Assembly: GCF_900591205.1 (NCBI RefSeq) | Contig: NZ_UUPU01000014.1 | Span: forward strand, 186,001-250,000 | Source: Pseudomonas viridiflava | Lineage (GTDB): Bacteria; Pseudomonadota; Gammaproteobacteria; Pseudomonadales; Pseudomonadaceae | Length of the DNA stretch: 64,000 nt | Direction of reading: 5' to 3' | Part shown: piece after piece, positions 15,947 through 25,019 of the stretch | Numbering within the stretch: the first letter of the stretch is position 1 | Layout: each line of letters starts with the position of its first letter | Made by a program: the position numbers and the translations under genes | The notes under the pieces: generated by a model | Seen by the model: only the letters and a program-made list of their open reading frames with translations | Database searches by the model: none | What the model was told of the DNA's origin: nothing

Positions 15947-16906
15947 ATGAAGCTGCCATTCGCTGGACGTCTTCTTGCTGTCGCTGTGCTTGCTGCCGCA
16001 TCCGCCGCTTTACCTCTCTCTTCTGCATTCGCTGATGATGCCGCCGCCAAACCCAAGGTCGGCCTGGTCATGAAATCCCTGGCCAACGAATTTTTCGTCA
16101 CCATGCAGGACGGCGCCAAGGCTTATCAGAAAGACCACGCCGCCGATTTCGACATGATCACCAACGGTATCAAGAACGAAACCGATACCAGCGCGCAGAT
16201 TGATATCGTCAATCAGATGATCCTCGCCAAGGTCAACGCCATCGTCATCGCGCCTGCCGACTCCAAGGCGCTGGTCACCGTGTTGAAGAAAGCCTCCGAT
16301 GCCGGGATCAAGGTCGTCAACATCGACAACCGTCTGGACCCGGATGTACTGAAAAGCAAAAAACTCACTATTCCCTTCGTCGGCCCCGACAACCGCAAAG
16401 GCTCCAAGCTGGTGGGCGACTACCTGGCCAAGCAACTGGCTGCGGGTGACAAGGTTGGCATCATCGAAGGTGTGCCGACCACCACCAACGCCCAGCAGCG
16501 CACCGCAGGTTACAAGGACGCGATGGACGCTGCCGGCATGAAGATCGTCTCTATCCAGTCCGGCAACTGGGAAATCGACCAGGGCCAGAAGGTCGCCTCC
16601 GCCATGTTGAGTGAATACCCGGACCTCAAGGCACTGTTGGCCGGTAACGACAACATGGCCCTGGGCGCTGTCTCCGCCGTGCGTGCGGCAGGCAAGGCCG
16701 GCAAAGTGTTGGTTGTGGGCTACGACAATATCGAAGCCATCAAGCCAATGTTGAAAGACGGCCGTATCCTGGCGACTGCTGACCAGGCCGCCGCCCAGCA
16801 AGCCGTGTTCGGTATCCAGAACGCGCTCAAGCTGGTCAAGGGTGAGAAGGTCGATGCAAAAGGCGGCGTAATCGAAACCCCGGTCGAACTCGTCCTCAAG
16901 AAGTAA
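15947..16906 (+). CDS. rbsB: Ribose ABC transporter, periplasmic binding protein
   Basis: This 319-aa protein has a signal peptide (about 1-29, ending S-S-A-F-A-D) and a two-lobed sugar-binding fold of the RbsB/peripla_BP_4 type. Ribose-binding family features are visible, such as K-S-L-A-N-E-F-F near the N terminus, I-D-N-R-L in the middle and N-D-N-M-A-L-G-A near the hinge. It captures ribose in the periplasm for RbsA/RbsC. First gene of the operon, separated from rbsA by a strong hairpin that may keep its level above that of the membrane parts. Confidence 0.93.
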   Translation: MKLPFAGRLLAVAVLAAASAALPLSSAFADDAAAKPKVGLVMKSLANEFFVTMQDGAKAYQKDHAADFDMITNGIKNETDTSAQIDIVNQMILAKVNAIVIAPADSKALVTVLKKASDAGIKVVNIDNRLDPDVLKSKKLTIPFVGPDNRKGSKLVGDYLAKQLAAGDKVGIIEGVPTTTNAQQRTAGYKDAMDAAGMKIVSIQSGNWEIDQGQKVASAMLSEYPDLKALLAGNDNMALGAVSAVRAAGKAGKVLVVGYDNIEAIKPMLKDGRILATADQAAAQQAVFGIQNALKLVKGEKVDAKGGVIETPVELVLKK

Positions 16907-16924
16907 TCCTGGCAGCACCCAACA

Positions 16925-16949
16925 GCGCCCGCTCGTCCTGAGCGGGCGC
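16925..16949 (+). terminator. Intra-operon hairpin between rbsB and rbsA
   Basis: GCGCCCGCTC (16925-16934) and GAGCGGGCGC (16940-16949) form a perfect 10-bp stem with a five-base loop and no T-run. It is more likely an mRNA-stabilising or partial-termination element raising rbsB over rbsA than a full terminator. Confidence 0.5.
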
Positions 16950-16963
16950 CTGGAGATTTTCCT

Positions 16964-18517
16964 ATGTCATCTTCCGCCCCGAACGCTGTCCTCTCGGTCA
17001 GCGGTATCGGCAAGACCTATGCCCAACCGGTTCTGTCCGACATCACCCTGACGCTCAATCGCGGGGAAGTGCTGGCGCTGACCGGCGAAAACGGCGCAGG
17101 TAAAAGTACCTTGTCGAAGATCATCGGCGGGCTGGTCACGCCGACTGCCGGGCACATGCAATTCAACGGTCAGGACTACCGCCCAGGCAGCCGCACCCAG
17201 GCAGAAGAGCTGGGCGTGCGCATGGTCATGCAGGAACTCAACCTGTTGCCGACGCTGACCGTGGCCGAAAACCTGTTCCTGGATAACCTGCCCAGAAACT
17301 GTGGCTGGATCAACCGCAAGCAGCTGCGCAAAGCCGCGATCGAGGCCATGGCCCGCGTTGGGCTGGATGCGATCGACCCGGACACTCTGGTTGGAAGCCT
17401 GGGCATCGGCCATCAGCAGATGGTCGAAATCGCCCGCAACCTGATCGGCGACTGCCATGTACTGATCCTTGACGAACCCACGGCCATGCTCACCGCCCGT
17501 GAAGTCGAAATGCTGTTTGAACAAATCACCCGCCTGCAGGCCCGGGGCGTGGCGATTATTTATATTTCGCACCGGCTTGAAGAGCTGGCTCGCGTGGCCC
17601 AACGCATCGCGGTATTGCGTGACGGCAAGCTGGTGTGCGTCGAGCCGATGGCCAACTACAACAGCGAGCAACTGGTGACCTTGATGGTCGGCCGCGAGCT
17701 GGGCGAACAGATCGACCTGGGCCCGCGCACCATCGGCGGACCGGCCCTGACGGTAAAAGGCTTGACCCGCTCGGACAAGGTCCGCGACGTGTCCTTTGAA
17801 GTGCGTGCCGGTGAGATCTATGGCATTTCCGGCCTGATCGGCGCCGGCCGAACCGAGTTGCTGCGCCTGATCTTCGGCGCCGACCTGGCCGACAGCGGCA
17901 CCGTAGCCCTGGGCTCGCCCGCCCAAGTGGTGAGCATTCGCTCGCCGGTGGACGCGGTGGGGCATGGCATTGCGCTGATCACCGAGGACCGCAAGGGCGA
18001 AGGCTTGCTGCTGACCCAGTCCATCAGCGCCAATATTGCCTTGGGTAATATGCCGGAAATCTCCGGTGGCGGCGTGGTCAACAGCCGCGACGAAACCGCC
18101 TTGGCCAAGCGCCAGATCGCGGCCATGCGTATTCGCAGTTCCAGCCCGGCCCAACGGGTGTCGGAACTGTCGGGCGGCAACCAGCAGAAAGTGGTGATCG
18201 GCCGCTGGCTGGAGCGCGACTGCTCGGTGATGCTGTTCGACGAGCCGACCCGTGGCATCGACGTCGGTGCCAAGTTCGACATTTATGCCTTACTGGGTGA
18301 ATTGACCCGCCAGGGCAAAGCGCTGGTGGTGGTCTCCAGCGATCTGCGTGAACTCATGCTGATCTGCGACCGCATCGGCGTGCTGTCCGCCGGGAAGCTG
18401 ATCGAGACCTTCGAGCGCGACAGCTGGACCCAGGACGAATTGCTCGCCGCCGCCTTTGCCGGCTATCAGAAACGTGATGCGCTGCTCAACGACGCAGTGC
18501 TTAGGGATACCCCATGA
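16964..18517 (+). CDS. rbsA: Ribose ABC transporter, ATP-binding protein (tandem ATPase)
   Basis: This 517-aa protein has two nucleotide-binding domains. The first has a full Walker A (G-E-N-G-A-G-K-S-T, 41-49), a signature region L-G-I-G-H-Q-Q and Walker B I-L-D-E-P-T-A. The second has a degenerate P-loop (G-L-I-G-A-G-R-T-E) but a good signature, L-S-G-G-N-Q-Q-K, and L-F-D-E-P-T-R-G. This asymmetry is usual in RbsA/MglA proteins. It powers ribose import with RbsC. It overlaps rbsC by 4 bp. Confidence 0.93.
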   Translation: MSSSAPNAVLSVSGIGKTYAQPVLSDITLTLNRGEVLALTGENGAGKSTLSKIIGGLVTPTAGHMQFNGQDYRPGSRTQAEELGVRMVMQELNLLPTLTVAENLFLDNLPRNCGWINRKQLRKAAIEAMARVGLDAIDPDTLVGSLGIGHQQMVEIARNLIGDCHVLILDEPTAMLTAREVEMLFEQITRLQARGVAIIYISHRLEELARVAQRIAVLRDGKLVCVEPMANYNSEQLVTLMVGRELGEQIDLGPRTIGGPALTVKGLTRSDKVRDVSFEVRAGEIYGISGLIGAGRTELLRLIFGADLADSGTVALGSPAQVVSIRSPVDAVGHGIALITEDRKGEGLLLTQSISANIALGNMPEISGGGVVNSRDETALAKRQIAAMRIRSSSPAQRVSELSGGNQQKVVIGRWLERDCSVMLFDEPTRGIDVGAKFDIYALLGELTRQGKALVVVSSDLRELMLICDRIGVLSAGKLIETFERDSWTQDELLAAAFAGYQKRDALLNDAVLRDTP

Positions 18518-19491
18518 AAACCACAACTTCCCCCGGTAAAACTGGCGGCAACTTCTACGGCCTGGGCACCTACCTCGGGCTGGCGGGCGCGTTGCTGGCG
18601 ATGATTGCGCTGTTCTCGGTGCTCAGCGATCACTTCCTGTCCTATGACACCTTCAGCACCCTGGCCAACCAGATCCCGGACCTGATGGTGCTGGCGGTGG
18701 GCATGACCTTTATCCTGATCATCGGCGGCATCGACCTGTCGGTGGGCTCGGTGCTGGCGTTGGCCGCTTCCGCCGTCAGCGTGGCGATTCTCGGCTGGGG
18801 CTGGAGCGTATTGCCGGCAGCCGTGCTTGGCATGGGCTGCGCGGCACTGGCCGGCACCATTACCGGCTCGATCACCGTGGCCTGGCGGATCCCGTCGTTT
18901 ATCGTGTCCCTGGGCGTGCTGGAAATGGCCCGTGGCGTGGCGTACCAGATGACCGGCTCGCGCACGGCCTACATCGGTGATTCGTTTGCCTGGCTGTCCA
19001 ACCCGATTGCCTTCGGCATTTCGCCGTCGTTTATCATTGCGCTGCTGGTGATCATCGCCGCGCAGTTGGTACTCACCCGCACGGTGTTCGGCCGTTACCT
19101 GATCGGCATCGGCACCAACGAGGAGGCCGTACGCCTGGCGGGGATCAATCCCAAGCCCTACAAGATCCTGGTGTTCAGCCTGATGGGCCTGTTGGCCGGC
19201 GTGGCGGCACTGTTCCAGATTTCGCGCCTGGAAGCGGCGGACCCGAATGCCGGCTCCGGCCTGGAGCTGCAAGTGATTGCAGCTGTGGTGATCGGCGGCA
19301 CCAGCCTGATGGGCGGGCGTGGCTCGGTGATCAGTACGTTCTTCGGCGTGTTGATTATTTCGGTATTGGCCGCCGGCCTTGCGCAGATCGGCGCCACGGA
19401 ACCTACCAAACGCATCATTACCGGTGCTGTGATCGTGATTGCCGTGGTCCTCGATACCTACCGCAGCCAGCGCGCCAGTCGGCGGGGCTGA
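18514..19491 (+). CDS. rbsC: Ribose ABC transporter, permease
   Basis: A 325-aa hydrophobic protein of the BPD_transp_2 family with eight to ten membrane segments. It carries the family landmarks G-G-I-D-L-S-V-G-S-V near residue 70 and G-G-T-S-L-M-G-G-R-G-S near 265. It forms the ribose channel with RbsA in the inner membrane. ATGA overlap with rbsA; rbsR follows after 3 bp. Confidence 0.93.
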   Translation: MKTTTSPGKTGGNFYGLGTYLGLAGALLAMIALFSVLSDHFLSYDTFSTLANQIPDLMVLAVGMTFILIIGGIDLSVGSVLALAASAVSVAILGWGWSVLPAAVLGMGCAALAGTITGSITVAWRIPSFIVSLGVLEMARGVAYQMTGSRTAYIGDSFAWLSNPIAFGISPSFIIALLVIIAAQLVLTRTVFGRYLIGIGTNEEAVRLAGINPKPYKILVFSLMGLLAGVAALFQISRLEAADPNAGSGLELQVIAAVVIGGTSLMGGRGSVISTFFGVLIISVLAAGLAQIGATEPTKRIITGAVIVIAVVLDTYRSQRASRRG

Positions 19492-19494
19492 ACC

Positions 19495-20517
19495 ATGGCA
19501 ACGATCAAGGATGTGGCAGCGCTTGCAGGTATTTCCTACACCACCGTGTCACATGTTGTGAACAAGACGCGACCGGTGAGTGAACCGGTACGTATAAAAG
19601 TCGAGGCGGCGATCAAGCAGCTCGACTACGTGCCCAGCGCCGTTGCCCGCTCGCTCAAGGCCAAGACCACAGCCACCATCGGCCTGCTGGTGCCTAACAG
19701 CCTCAACCCGTATTTTGCGGAGTTGGCTCGCGGCATCGAGGATTACTGCGAGCGTAACGGTTATTGCGTGATCCTCTGCAACTCCGATGACAACGCTGAA
19801 AAGCAACGCAGCTATTTGCGTGTGTTGCTCGAGAAGCGCATTGACGGTTTGATTGTGACCTCGGTGGGCGGTGACGACAGCGGACTTGCCGCCGGCTTGA
19901 GCGCGGTGCGCACGCCCATGGTGATTGTGGACCGGGCGCTGGACGGCATTGATGTCGACCTGGTGCGCATCGACCATGAGGAGGGCGCTTACCTGGCGAC
20001 CCGGCACCTGCTCGAACTGGGCCATAGCGACATCGCCTGCATCGGCGGCCCTGGCCATACCCGCGTGGCGCAAATGCGTTTGGCGGGTTATCACCGTGCG
20101 CTGCGTGAGGCGGGTATCGAGGTGGCCGCCAATCGCACGCAGGAAAGCGACTTCACCAGCACCGGCGGTTATGCCGCCGCCGTGAAGTTGTTGTCGGAAA
20201 ACCCGCCCAGCGCGATTTTCGCCAGCAACGACATGATTGGTTTCGGCGTGTTGCGTGCGGCCGCCGAGCGTAATATTCGCGTGCCGGGCGAGCTGTCGGT
20301 GATCGGTTTCGATGACATTCAAATGGGCCGTTACGTGTACCCGGCATTGACCACGGTCGGGCAGTCGATCGTGCAATTGGGCGAGACGGCGGCCGAGCTT
20401 TTATTGCGACGAATTGCGACACCCCAATTGCCGATCGATCAGCGCATCGTGACGCCGAGCATTGTTTTGCGTGAGTCGACGGCACCGTTTGCCGGCGTGT
20501 TCGCCCAATACCGCTGA
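19495..20517 (+). CDS. rbsR: Ribose operon repressor, LacI family
   Basis: This 340-aa regulator has an N-terminal LacI HTH (A-T-I-K-D-V-A-A-L-A-G-I-S-Y-T-T-V-S-H-V) and hinge helix (V-P-S-A-V-A-R-S-L-K), then a periplasmic-binding-protein-like effector domain. It is expected to bind the palindrome at 15808-15821 and release it when ribose is present. It lies inside the operon it probably controls, 3 bp after rbsC and before rbsK. Confidence 0.92.
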   Translation: MATIKDVAALAGISYTTVSHVVNKTRPVSEPVRIKVEAAIKQLDYVPSAVARSLKAKTTATIGLLVPNSLNPYFAELARGIEDYCERNGYCVILCNSDDNAEKQRSYLRVLLEKRIDGLIVTSVGGDDSGLAAGLSAVRTPMVIVDRALDGIDVDLVRIDHEEGAYLATRHLLELGHSDIACIGGPGHTRVAQMRLAGYHRALREAGIEVAANRTQESDFTSTGGYAAAVKLLSENPPSAIFASNDMIGFGVLRAAAERNIRVPGELSVIGFDDIQMGRYVYPALTTVGQSIVQLGETAAELLLRRIATPQLPIDQRIVTPSIVLRESTAPFAGVFAQYR

Positions 20518-20540
20518 ACCGAATTGATGAGTACTGATGT

Positions 20541-21458
20541 ATGCCAGCAAAAGTAGTGGTAATAGGCAGCTTGAACATGGACCTGGTCACCCGCGCCAGC
20601 CGCTTGCCGCGTGCCGGTGAAACCCTGATTGGCCAGACATTCTCGACCGTGCCCGGCGGCAAGGGCGCCAACCAGGCCGTGGCCGCGGCGCGCCTCGGAG
20701 CGGATGTTGCGATGATTGGCTGCGTCGGCAGCGATGCGTATGGCACCCAATTGCGCGAGGCGTTGCGGGTGGAAGGCATCAATTGCCAGGCGGTCAGCAC
20801 CGTGGAGGGCTCCAGCGGCGTAGCGTTGATCGTGGTGGATGACAGCAGCCAGAACGCGATTGTGATCGTCGCCGGCAGTAATGGCGAACTGACACCTGCT
20901 TCGCTGCAGGCATTTGATGCCGTGTTGCAGGCGGCCGAGGTGATCGTCTGTCAGCTGGAAGTGCCGATGGCCACCGTGGGCCATGCCCTCAAGCGCGGCC
21001 GTGAGCTGGGCAAGACGGTGATCCTCAACCCGGCCCCGGCCAGCGCGCCATTGCCGCCTGAATGGTATGCCTCGATCGACTACCTGATCCCCAATGAAAG
21101 TGAAGCCACGGCACTTAGCGGTGTGACGGTCGACTCCCTCGACAGCGCCAGGGTGGCAGCATTGCAGCTGGTCCAGGCGGGCGCCGGCAAGGTCATCATT
21201 ACGCTGGGTGCGCAGGGCGCGCTGTTCAGCGACGGCCACGTGTTTGAGCACCTGGTGGCGCCCAAGGTCAAGGCCGTGGATACCACGGCGGCCGGTGACA
21301 CCTTTGTCGGCGGCTTTGCTGCGGCATTGGCCAATGGCAAAAGCGAAGCCGAGGCGATTCGGTTTGGCCAGGTCGCGGCCGCGCTGTCGGTCACCCGCGC
21401 CGGCGCGCAACCCTCCATTCCCACGCTGCACGACGTACAAGGTTTTGTACCCTCATGA
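20541..21458 (+). CDS. rbsK: Ribokinase
   Basis: A 305-aa PfkB-family sugar kinase. The N-terminal motif G-S-L-N-M-D-L and the glycine-rich P-G-G-K-G-A-N-Q-A bind ribose; N-P-A-P-A and the C-terminal [13 protein letters not shown], with its catalytic Asp, bind ATP and form the anion hole. It phosphorylates ribose to ribose 5-phosphate in the cytoplasm, entering the pentose phosphate pathway. It overlaps rbsD by 4 bp. Confidence 0.93.
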   Translation: MPAKVVVIGSLNMDLVTRASRLPRAGETLIGQTFSTVPGGKGANQAVAAARLGADVAMIGCVGSDAYGTQLREALRVEGINCQAVSTVEGSSGVALIVVDDSSQNAIVIVAGSNGELTPASLQAFDAVLQAAEVIVCQLEVPMATVGHALKRGRELGKTVILNPAPASAPLPPEWYASIDYLIPNESEATALSGVTVDSLDSARVAALQLVQAGAGKVIITLGAQGALFSDGHVFEHLVAPKVKAVDTTAAGDTFVGGFAAALANGKSEAEAIRFGQVAAALSVTRAGAQPSIPTLHDVQGFVPS

Positions 21459-21859
21459 AAAAGACCCCTTTGCTCAATATCGCCCTGTCGCGGGTGATTG
21501 CGTCCCTGGGCCACGGCGACATCCTGGTGATCGGCGATGCCGGTTTGCCGGTGCCGCCGGGTGTCGAGCTGATCGACCTGGCGCTGACCCAGGGCATCCC
21601 TGACTTCATCAGCACCCTGCGCATTGTGCTCAGCGAAATGCAGGTGGAAAGCCATGTGCTGGCCGAAGAGATCTTGCTCAAGCAGCCGCCAGCGCTGAGC
21701 GAACTCAATACGCTTACGGAGCAGGCAGCCCTGGGTGAACGCCGCCTGGTCAGCCATGAAGAGTTCAAGCAGCTCAGTCGCAAGGCGCGTGCCGTGGTAC
21801 GCACCGGCGAATGCCAGCCTTACTGCAACATCGCGCTGATGTCCGGCGTAACGTTCTAG
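21455..21859 (+). CDS. rbsD: D-ribose pyranase
   Basis: A 134-aa RbsD/FucU-family protein with the expected His20 (S-L-G-H-G-D) and Asp28 (I-G-D-A-G-L-P), and the C-terminal segment V-R-T-G-E-x-Q-P-Y-C-N-I. It interconverts beta-pyranose and beta-furanose forms of ribose so that ribokinase receives its substrate. ATGA coupling with rbsK; placed after rbsK rather than first in the operon as in E. coli. Confidence 0.93.
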   Translation: MKKTPLLNIALSRVIASLGHGDILVIGDAGLPVPPGVELIDLALTQGIPDFISTLRIVLSEMQVESHVLAEEILLKQPPALSELNTLTEQAALGERRLVSHEEFKQLSRKARAVVRTGECQPYCNIALMSGVTF

Positions 21860-21883
21860 AATCCCAACGACAAGGAGTGTTTT

Positions 21884-22912
21884 ATGCAACGTGGTCTCCC
21901 AACCCTGAAAAATCTGTTTCGGAGTGTTCTGCTTTTGTCCGCGCTCACTGCTGCAAGCGCCCACGCGGCGGAGAAAATCGACCTGATCATCGACACCGAC
22001 CCGGGTGCCGATGACGTGGTGGCGTTGCTGTTCGCCATGGCCTCCCCGGACGAATTGAACATTCGCGCATTGACCACCGTGGCCGGCAACGTTCGCCTGG
22101 ACAAGACCTCTCGCAACGCACGGCTGGCACGCGAGTGGGCAGGGCGTGAGGACATCCCGGTGTATGCCGGCGCACCCAAACCGCTGCTGCGTACGCCGAT
22201 CTATGCCGAGAACATCCATGGCAAGGAGGGCATTTCCGGCGTCACTGTGCACGAACCGAAAAAGGGCTTGGCTGACGGCAATGCTGTCGACTACCTGATC
22301 AAGACCCTGAGCACCGCCAAACCCCACAGCATCACCCTGGCCATGCTGGGCCCGCAAACCAACCTGGCGCTCGCACTGACCCAGGCGCCGGAAATCACCC
22401 AAGGCATCAAGGAAGTGGTGGTGATGGGCGGTGCGCACTTCAATGGTGGCAATATCACGCCGGTGGCGGAGTTCAACCTGTTTGCCGACCCGCTGGCCGC
22501 CGAGATCGTGCTCAAAAGCGGTGTAAAACTGACCTACCTGCCGCTGGACGTGACCCATAAGGTCCTGACCAGTGAGGCGCGCTTGAAGCAGATTGCCGAC
22601 ATCAAGAACAATGCGAGCAAGGTCGTGGGCGATATCCTCAACGAATACGTCAAGGGCGATATGGAGCACTACGGTATCCCTGGCGGCCCGGTGCATGACG
22701 CTACCGTCATTGCCTACCTGCTCAAGCCTTCGCTGTTCAGCGGTCGTGAGGTCAACGTAGTGGTGGACAGCCGTGAAGGCCCGACTTTCGGCCAGACCAT
22801 CGTCGATTGGTACGACGGCCTGAAACAACCGAAGAACGCGTTCTGGGTGGAGAGCGGCGACGCCCAGGGCTTCTTCGATCTGCTGACCGAGCGCCTGGCG
22901 CGTCTGAAGTAA
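21884..22912 (+). CDS. Periplasmic nucleoside hydrolase (IunH/RihA family), last gene of the ribose operon
   Basis: This 342-aa protein has an N-terminal signal peptide (about 1-29, ending A-S-A-H-A-A). The calcium-binding nucleoside hydrolase motif is D-T-D-P-G-A-D-D (37-44). Other family marks are V-M-G-G-A-H, P-V-A-E-F-N and P-V-H-D-A-T. It cleaves the N-glycosidic bond of ribonucleosides to base plus ribose. Most bacterial homologues are cytoplasmic; the signal peptide and the rbs neighbours suggest it acts outside the inner membrane and feeds RbsBAC. It has its own AAGGAG ribosome site, 24 bp after rbsD. Confidence 0.9.
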   Translation: MQRGLPTLKNLFRSVLLLSALTAASAHAAEKIDLIIDTDPGADDVVALLFAMASPDELNIRALTTVAGNVRLDKTSRNARLAREWAGREDIPVYAGAPKPLLRTPIYAENIHGKEGISGVTVHEPKKGLADGNAVDYLIKTLSTAKPHSITLAMLGPQTNLALALTQAPEITQGIKEVVVMGGAHFNGGNITPVAEFNLFADPLAAEIVLKSGVKLTYLPLDVTHKVLTSEARLKQIADIKNNASKVVGDILNEYVKGDMEHYGIPGGPVHDATVIAYLLKPSLFSGREVNVVVDSREGPTFGQTIVDWYDGLKQPKNAFWVESGDAQGFFDLLTERLARLK

Positions 22913-22920
22913 TACGTTTG

Positions 22921-22942
22921 CCGGCCGGCGTTCGCTGGCCGG
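22921..22942 (+). terminator. Terminator of the rbs operon
   Basis: CCGGCCGGCG and CGCTGGCCGG form a GC-rich stem with one G-T pair and a tight loop, followed by TTCTT, 9 bp after the nucleoside hydrolase stop. It may also serve the converging 70-aa gene. Confidence 0.6.
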
Positions 22943-22945
22943 TTC

Positions 22946-23158
22946 TTACTCGCGCTCGGGGTCGTGCGCGCCCATGTGGTCGGCCGGGTATTTCTCGAAT
23001 ATCTGGCCGATGAACGCGTGTGCGGCCTGGGTGCCCAGTTCCTTGACCAACAGGTCGATACCGATGATCGCCAACTCCTCAGCGCTTCCGGGGCTGTAGG
23101 AGCTCTGTCCTTGGGGCCATTTGGCTTTGATGTCGGCTTGGAGGGTAACGGTGCTCAT
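22946..23158 (-). CDS. Small conserved hypothetical protein, 70 aa
   Basis: A soluble, acidic 70-aa protein (begins M-S-T-V-T-L-Q-A-D-I, with a helical middle E-E-L-A-I-I-G-I-D-L-L-V). It runs convergent to the nucleoside hydrolase. The composition and hydrophobic pattern look like a real folded protein, and I believe similar short proteins occur across Pseudomonas, but no family name or function can be given. The ribosome site is weak. Confidence 0.5.
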   Translation of the reverse strand: MSTVTLQADIKAKWPQGQSSYSPGSAEELAIIGIDLLVKELGTQAAHAFIGQIFEKYPADHMGAHDPERE

Positions 23159-23315
23159 GGTGGGGGCTCACGGGGCTGAAGTACTGGGCAGTGCGCTAAA
23201 ACGCGGTTCTCACGGGCGCAGTTAACCATTTTGCGCGGCGTTTGGCACTGCTACTTAGGCATGAAGAGGGCGCTGTGCGACACTGTCTGCCTGTTTAATT
23301 GCCGGGGAACACCGC

Positions 23316-23624
23316 GTGCAGATCGACTTGAATAACCCCGAGAGCCTGACACTTGCGGCCGTGCGCCAACTGATTGCCAGTGCCAGTGACGACGAACATA
23401 CCCAATTGCGCGTGACCAGGGACGGTATCGCCTACATCTCCTCAGGCCGGGCGGTGGGCGGTGTGGATATCGAGGGGTTGCTGTTTCGCCTGGAAACCTG
23501 GGCCAAAGGTTCTGGCTACGTCGGCAACGTAGCTGCCAGCGATGAGGTCTGGGTCATGCAGATTTTCAATGCGCTGGAACAGAACTGGCCCATACCGTCG
23601 TTTGACTACATCGACGTCTACTGA
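23316..23624 (+). CDS. Conserved hypothetical protein, 102 aa
   Basis: It starts with GTG at 23316, preceded by GGGGA. The protein has a beta-strand-rich first half (T-Q-L-R-V-T-R-D-G-I-A-Y-I-S) and a helical second half ending N-W-P-I-P-S-F-D-Y-I-D-V-Y. It is soluble and without signal peptide. No known domain recognised. Single gene, not clearly in an operon; the next gene has its own strong ribosome site after 145 bp. Confidence 0.55.
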   Translation: MQIDLNNPESLTLAAVRQLIASASDDEHTQLRVTRDGIAYISSGRAVGGVDIEGLLFRLETWAKGSGYVGNVAASDEVWVMQIFNALEQNWPIPSFDYIDVY

Positions 23625-23769
23625 TTACGTTCATATCTGGTCACGATTGACCGGGCGATTGCCTGTGGAGAGTCAGGCAGACTTGCCCAGCGGCGGTTTA
23701 CGTCTTGAAACCAATCCGCCCGATCGCTGTCGCACGATCTCTGTCCATTTTTTTATCATAGGAGGCTTC

Positions 23770-24090
23770 ATGCCTTGGAAGCTCGCATCATTCGGTACTT
23801 TGTTGGCAGCACTCGCGTTGGCGGGTTGCAGCACCCCGGGTGCCTCTGAGCCAGCCAAAGACGCCGCCGTGGCCGATGCTGGTCATAGCCGCTGTGAGTC
23901 GAAGGCCGCCGAATTCACAATCGGTCAGAAAGCTTCGCCCCAGTTGCTGGAGCAGGCGCGTACCCGTGCCGGTGCGCAGAACGCACGGATTCTCAAGCCC
24001 AACGATATGATCACCCTGGAATACCGCTCCGACCGCCTGAACCTGAACACCGACGACAACCTGGTGATCACGCGGGTCAACTGCGGCTGA
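23770..24090 (+). CDS. I78-family peptidase inhibitor-like lipoprotein
   Basis: A 106-aa protein starting at the ATG at 23770 with a strong GGAGG site. The frame is open further upstream, but that extension is not used. A lipoprotein signal peptide ends in L-A-L-A-G-C, so the mature protein is lipid-anchored at the periplasmic face of a membrane. The rest matches the inhibitor I78 family: a Cys near the mature start, a middle N-A-R-I-L-K-P-N-D-M-I-T-L-E-Y and the closing R-L-N-L-N-T-D, then R-V-N-C-G. The two cysteines probably form a disulfide. It is thought to inhibit serine peptidases. Ends in a bidirectional terminator. Confidence 0.85.
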   Translation: MPWKLASFGTLLAALALAGCSTPGASEPAKDAAVADAGHSRCESKAAEFTIGQKASPQLLEQARTRAGAQNARILKPNDMITLEYRSDRLNLNTDDNLVITRVNCG

Positions 24091-24117
24091 TAGCCGACGG
24101 GATTTTGCACCATCCAT

Positions 24118-24149
24118 AAAAAACCCCGTCACATGGACGGGGTTTTTTT
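24118..24149. terminator. Bidirectional intrinsic terminator
   Basis: CCCCGTC (24124-24130), loop ACATG, GACGGGG (24136-24142), with an A-run before and a T-run after. It serves both the I78 lipoprotein gene (plus) and the cold-shock gene (minus). Confidence 0.9.
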
Positions 24150-24163
24150 AGCTCAGCGGAGAA

Positions 24164-24376
24164 TTACTCGCCGCGAACCTGTGCAGCTTGCATACCCTTT
24201 TGGCCTTTCTCAGCCACGAAGGAAACGGTTTGGCCTTCTTTCAGGCTTTTGAAACCGTCGCTTTCGATAGCTTTGAAGTGTACGAACAGGTCGTCACCGC
24301 CACCTTGAGGAGTGATGAAGCCGAAGCCTTTTTCATCGTTGAACCATTTAACGGTGCCGGTTTGGCGATTAGACAT
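24164..24376 (-). CDS. Cold-shock protein (CspA family)
   Basis: This 70-aa protein starts at the ATG at 24376, preceded by TTGGAGA. It is a single cold-shock domain with K-W-F-N near the N terminus, RNP1 K-G-F-G-F-I and RNP2 L-F-V-H-F. It binds single-stranded RNA or DNA and acts as an RNA chaperone. The upstream spacer of about 100 bp suits the long leader typical of csp genes, but temperature regulation cannot be shown from sequence. Monocistronic with a strong terminator. Confidence 0.93.
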   Translation of the reverse strand: MSNRQTGTVKWFNDEKGFGFITPQGGGDDLFVHFKAIESDGFKSLKEGQTVSFVAEKGQKGMQAAQVRGE

Positions 24377-24531
24377 GGTGTATCTCCAAGAAACATATAT
24401 TTTCAGTAGTGCTGTGCTGCTCAGGCCAACTGGGCACACTGGGCTATCATAGTCGAAATGTTCGACTTGGGAGCCCCCCCAAGGCATTGTTTGCTAATCA
24501 ATAGCGTTGCGTTTAGTGCTTTGGCCGGCTG

Positions 24532-24554
24532 AAAGCCCCGATCTACGGGGCTTT
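24532..24554. terminator. Hairpin AAAGCCCCG / CGGGGCTTT
   Basis: A perfect 9-bp inverted repeat (24532-24540 and 24546-24554) with a five-base loop, between the cold-shock gene and the 104-aa gene. The last T residues make it a plausible terminator in either direction. For the minus-strand gene ending at 24666 it lies about 110 bp past the stop. Confidence 0.55.
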
Positions 24555-24665
24555 CGCACGAAATATTCGCTGGTAAAAAAAGCCGTAAAAGCTGCGTAAT
24601 TTGTGAGAAATGGCAGTTTTCAGGCTGTTTTTCCAGCAAAACGGCCGTCTGATCAGGCGCCGATC

Positions 24666-24980
24666 TTACTTTTTCTTCACGACCTTGCAGGACGAAATAG
24701 CCGCGACCGCCTTGTTTTTTAGCGCCTGGCTGGCGTTCTGGTTGGTCATCAATTCCTTGATTTCGGCGGTGCTCAATTCGGCATTGATCTTGTCGGCGCC
24801 ACATTCGCAATGGTCTTTGGCGGTTTTGGCATCCACGTTCTGGCTGGCAGCTGCGCTGCAGTCCTTGACGAAGTTGTCACGGGCACCTTCTGGCCAGTTG
24901 GAAGGGGCTGCTGCTTGCGCGCCGAGGGAAAGGAGGCTCAGGGTAGCGGCGAGAGCGAGGGTAGAGGTAAAACGCATCAT
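24666..24980 (-). CDS. Exported small hypothetical protein with four cysteines
   Basis: A 104-aa protein with a clear signal peptide (A-L-A-A-T-L-S-L-L-S-L-G-A-Q-A-A-A). The mature part has four cysteines (D-C-S, H-C-E-C-G, S-S-C-K), probably two disulfides, and a Lys-rich end, V-V-K-K-K. AAGGAG lies 6 nt before the first of two adjacent ATGs. It is a periplasmic protein of unknown function; I believe homologues are common in Pseudomonas but cannot name the family. Confidence 0.65.
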   Translation of the reverse strand: MMRFTSTLALAATLSLLSLGAQAAAPSNWPEGARDNFVKDCSAAASQNVDAKTAKDHCECGADKINAELSTAEIKELMTNQNASQALKNKAVAAISSCKVVKKK

Positions 24981-25019
24981 GTGATGCTCCTTTAGGTCGA
25001 GGACGAACGGCGATTCTCA

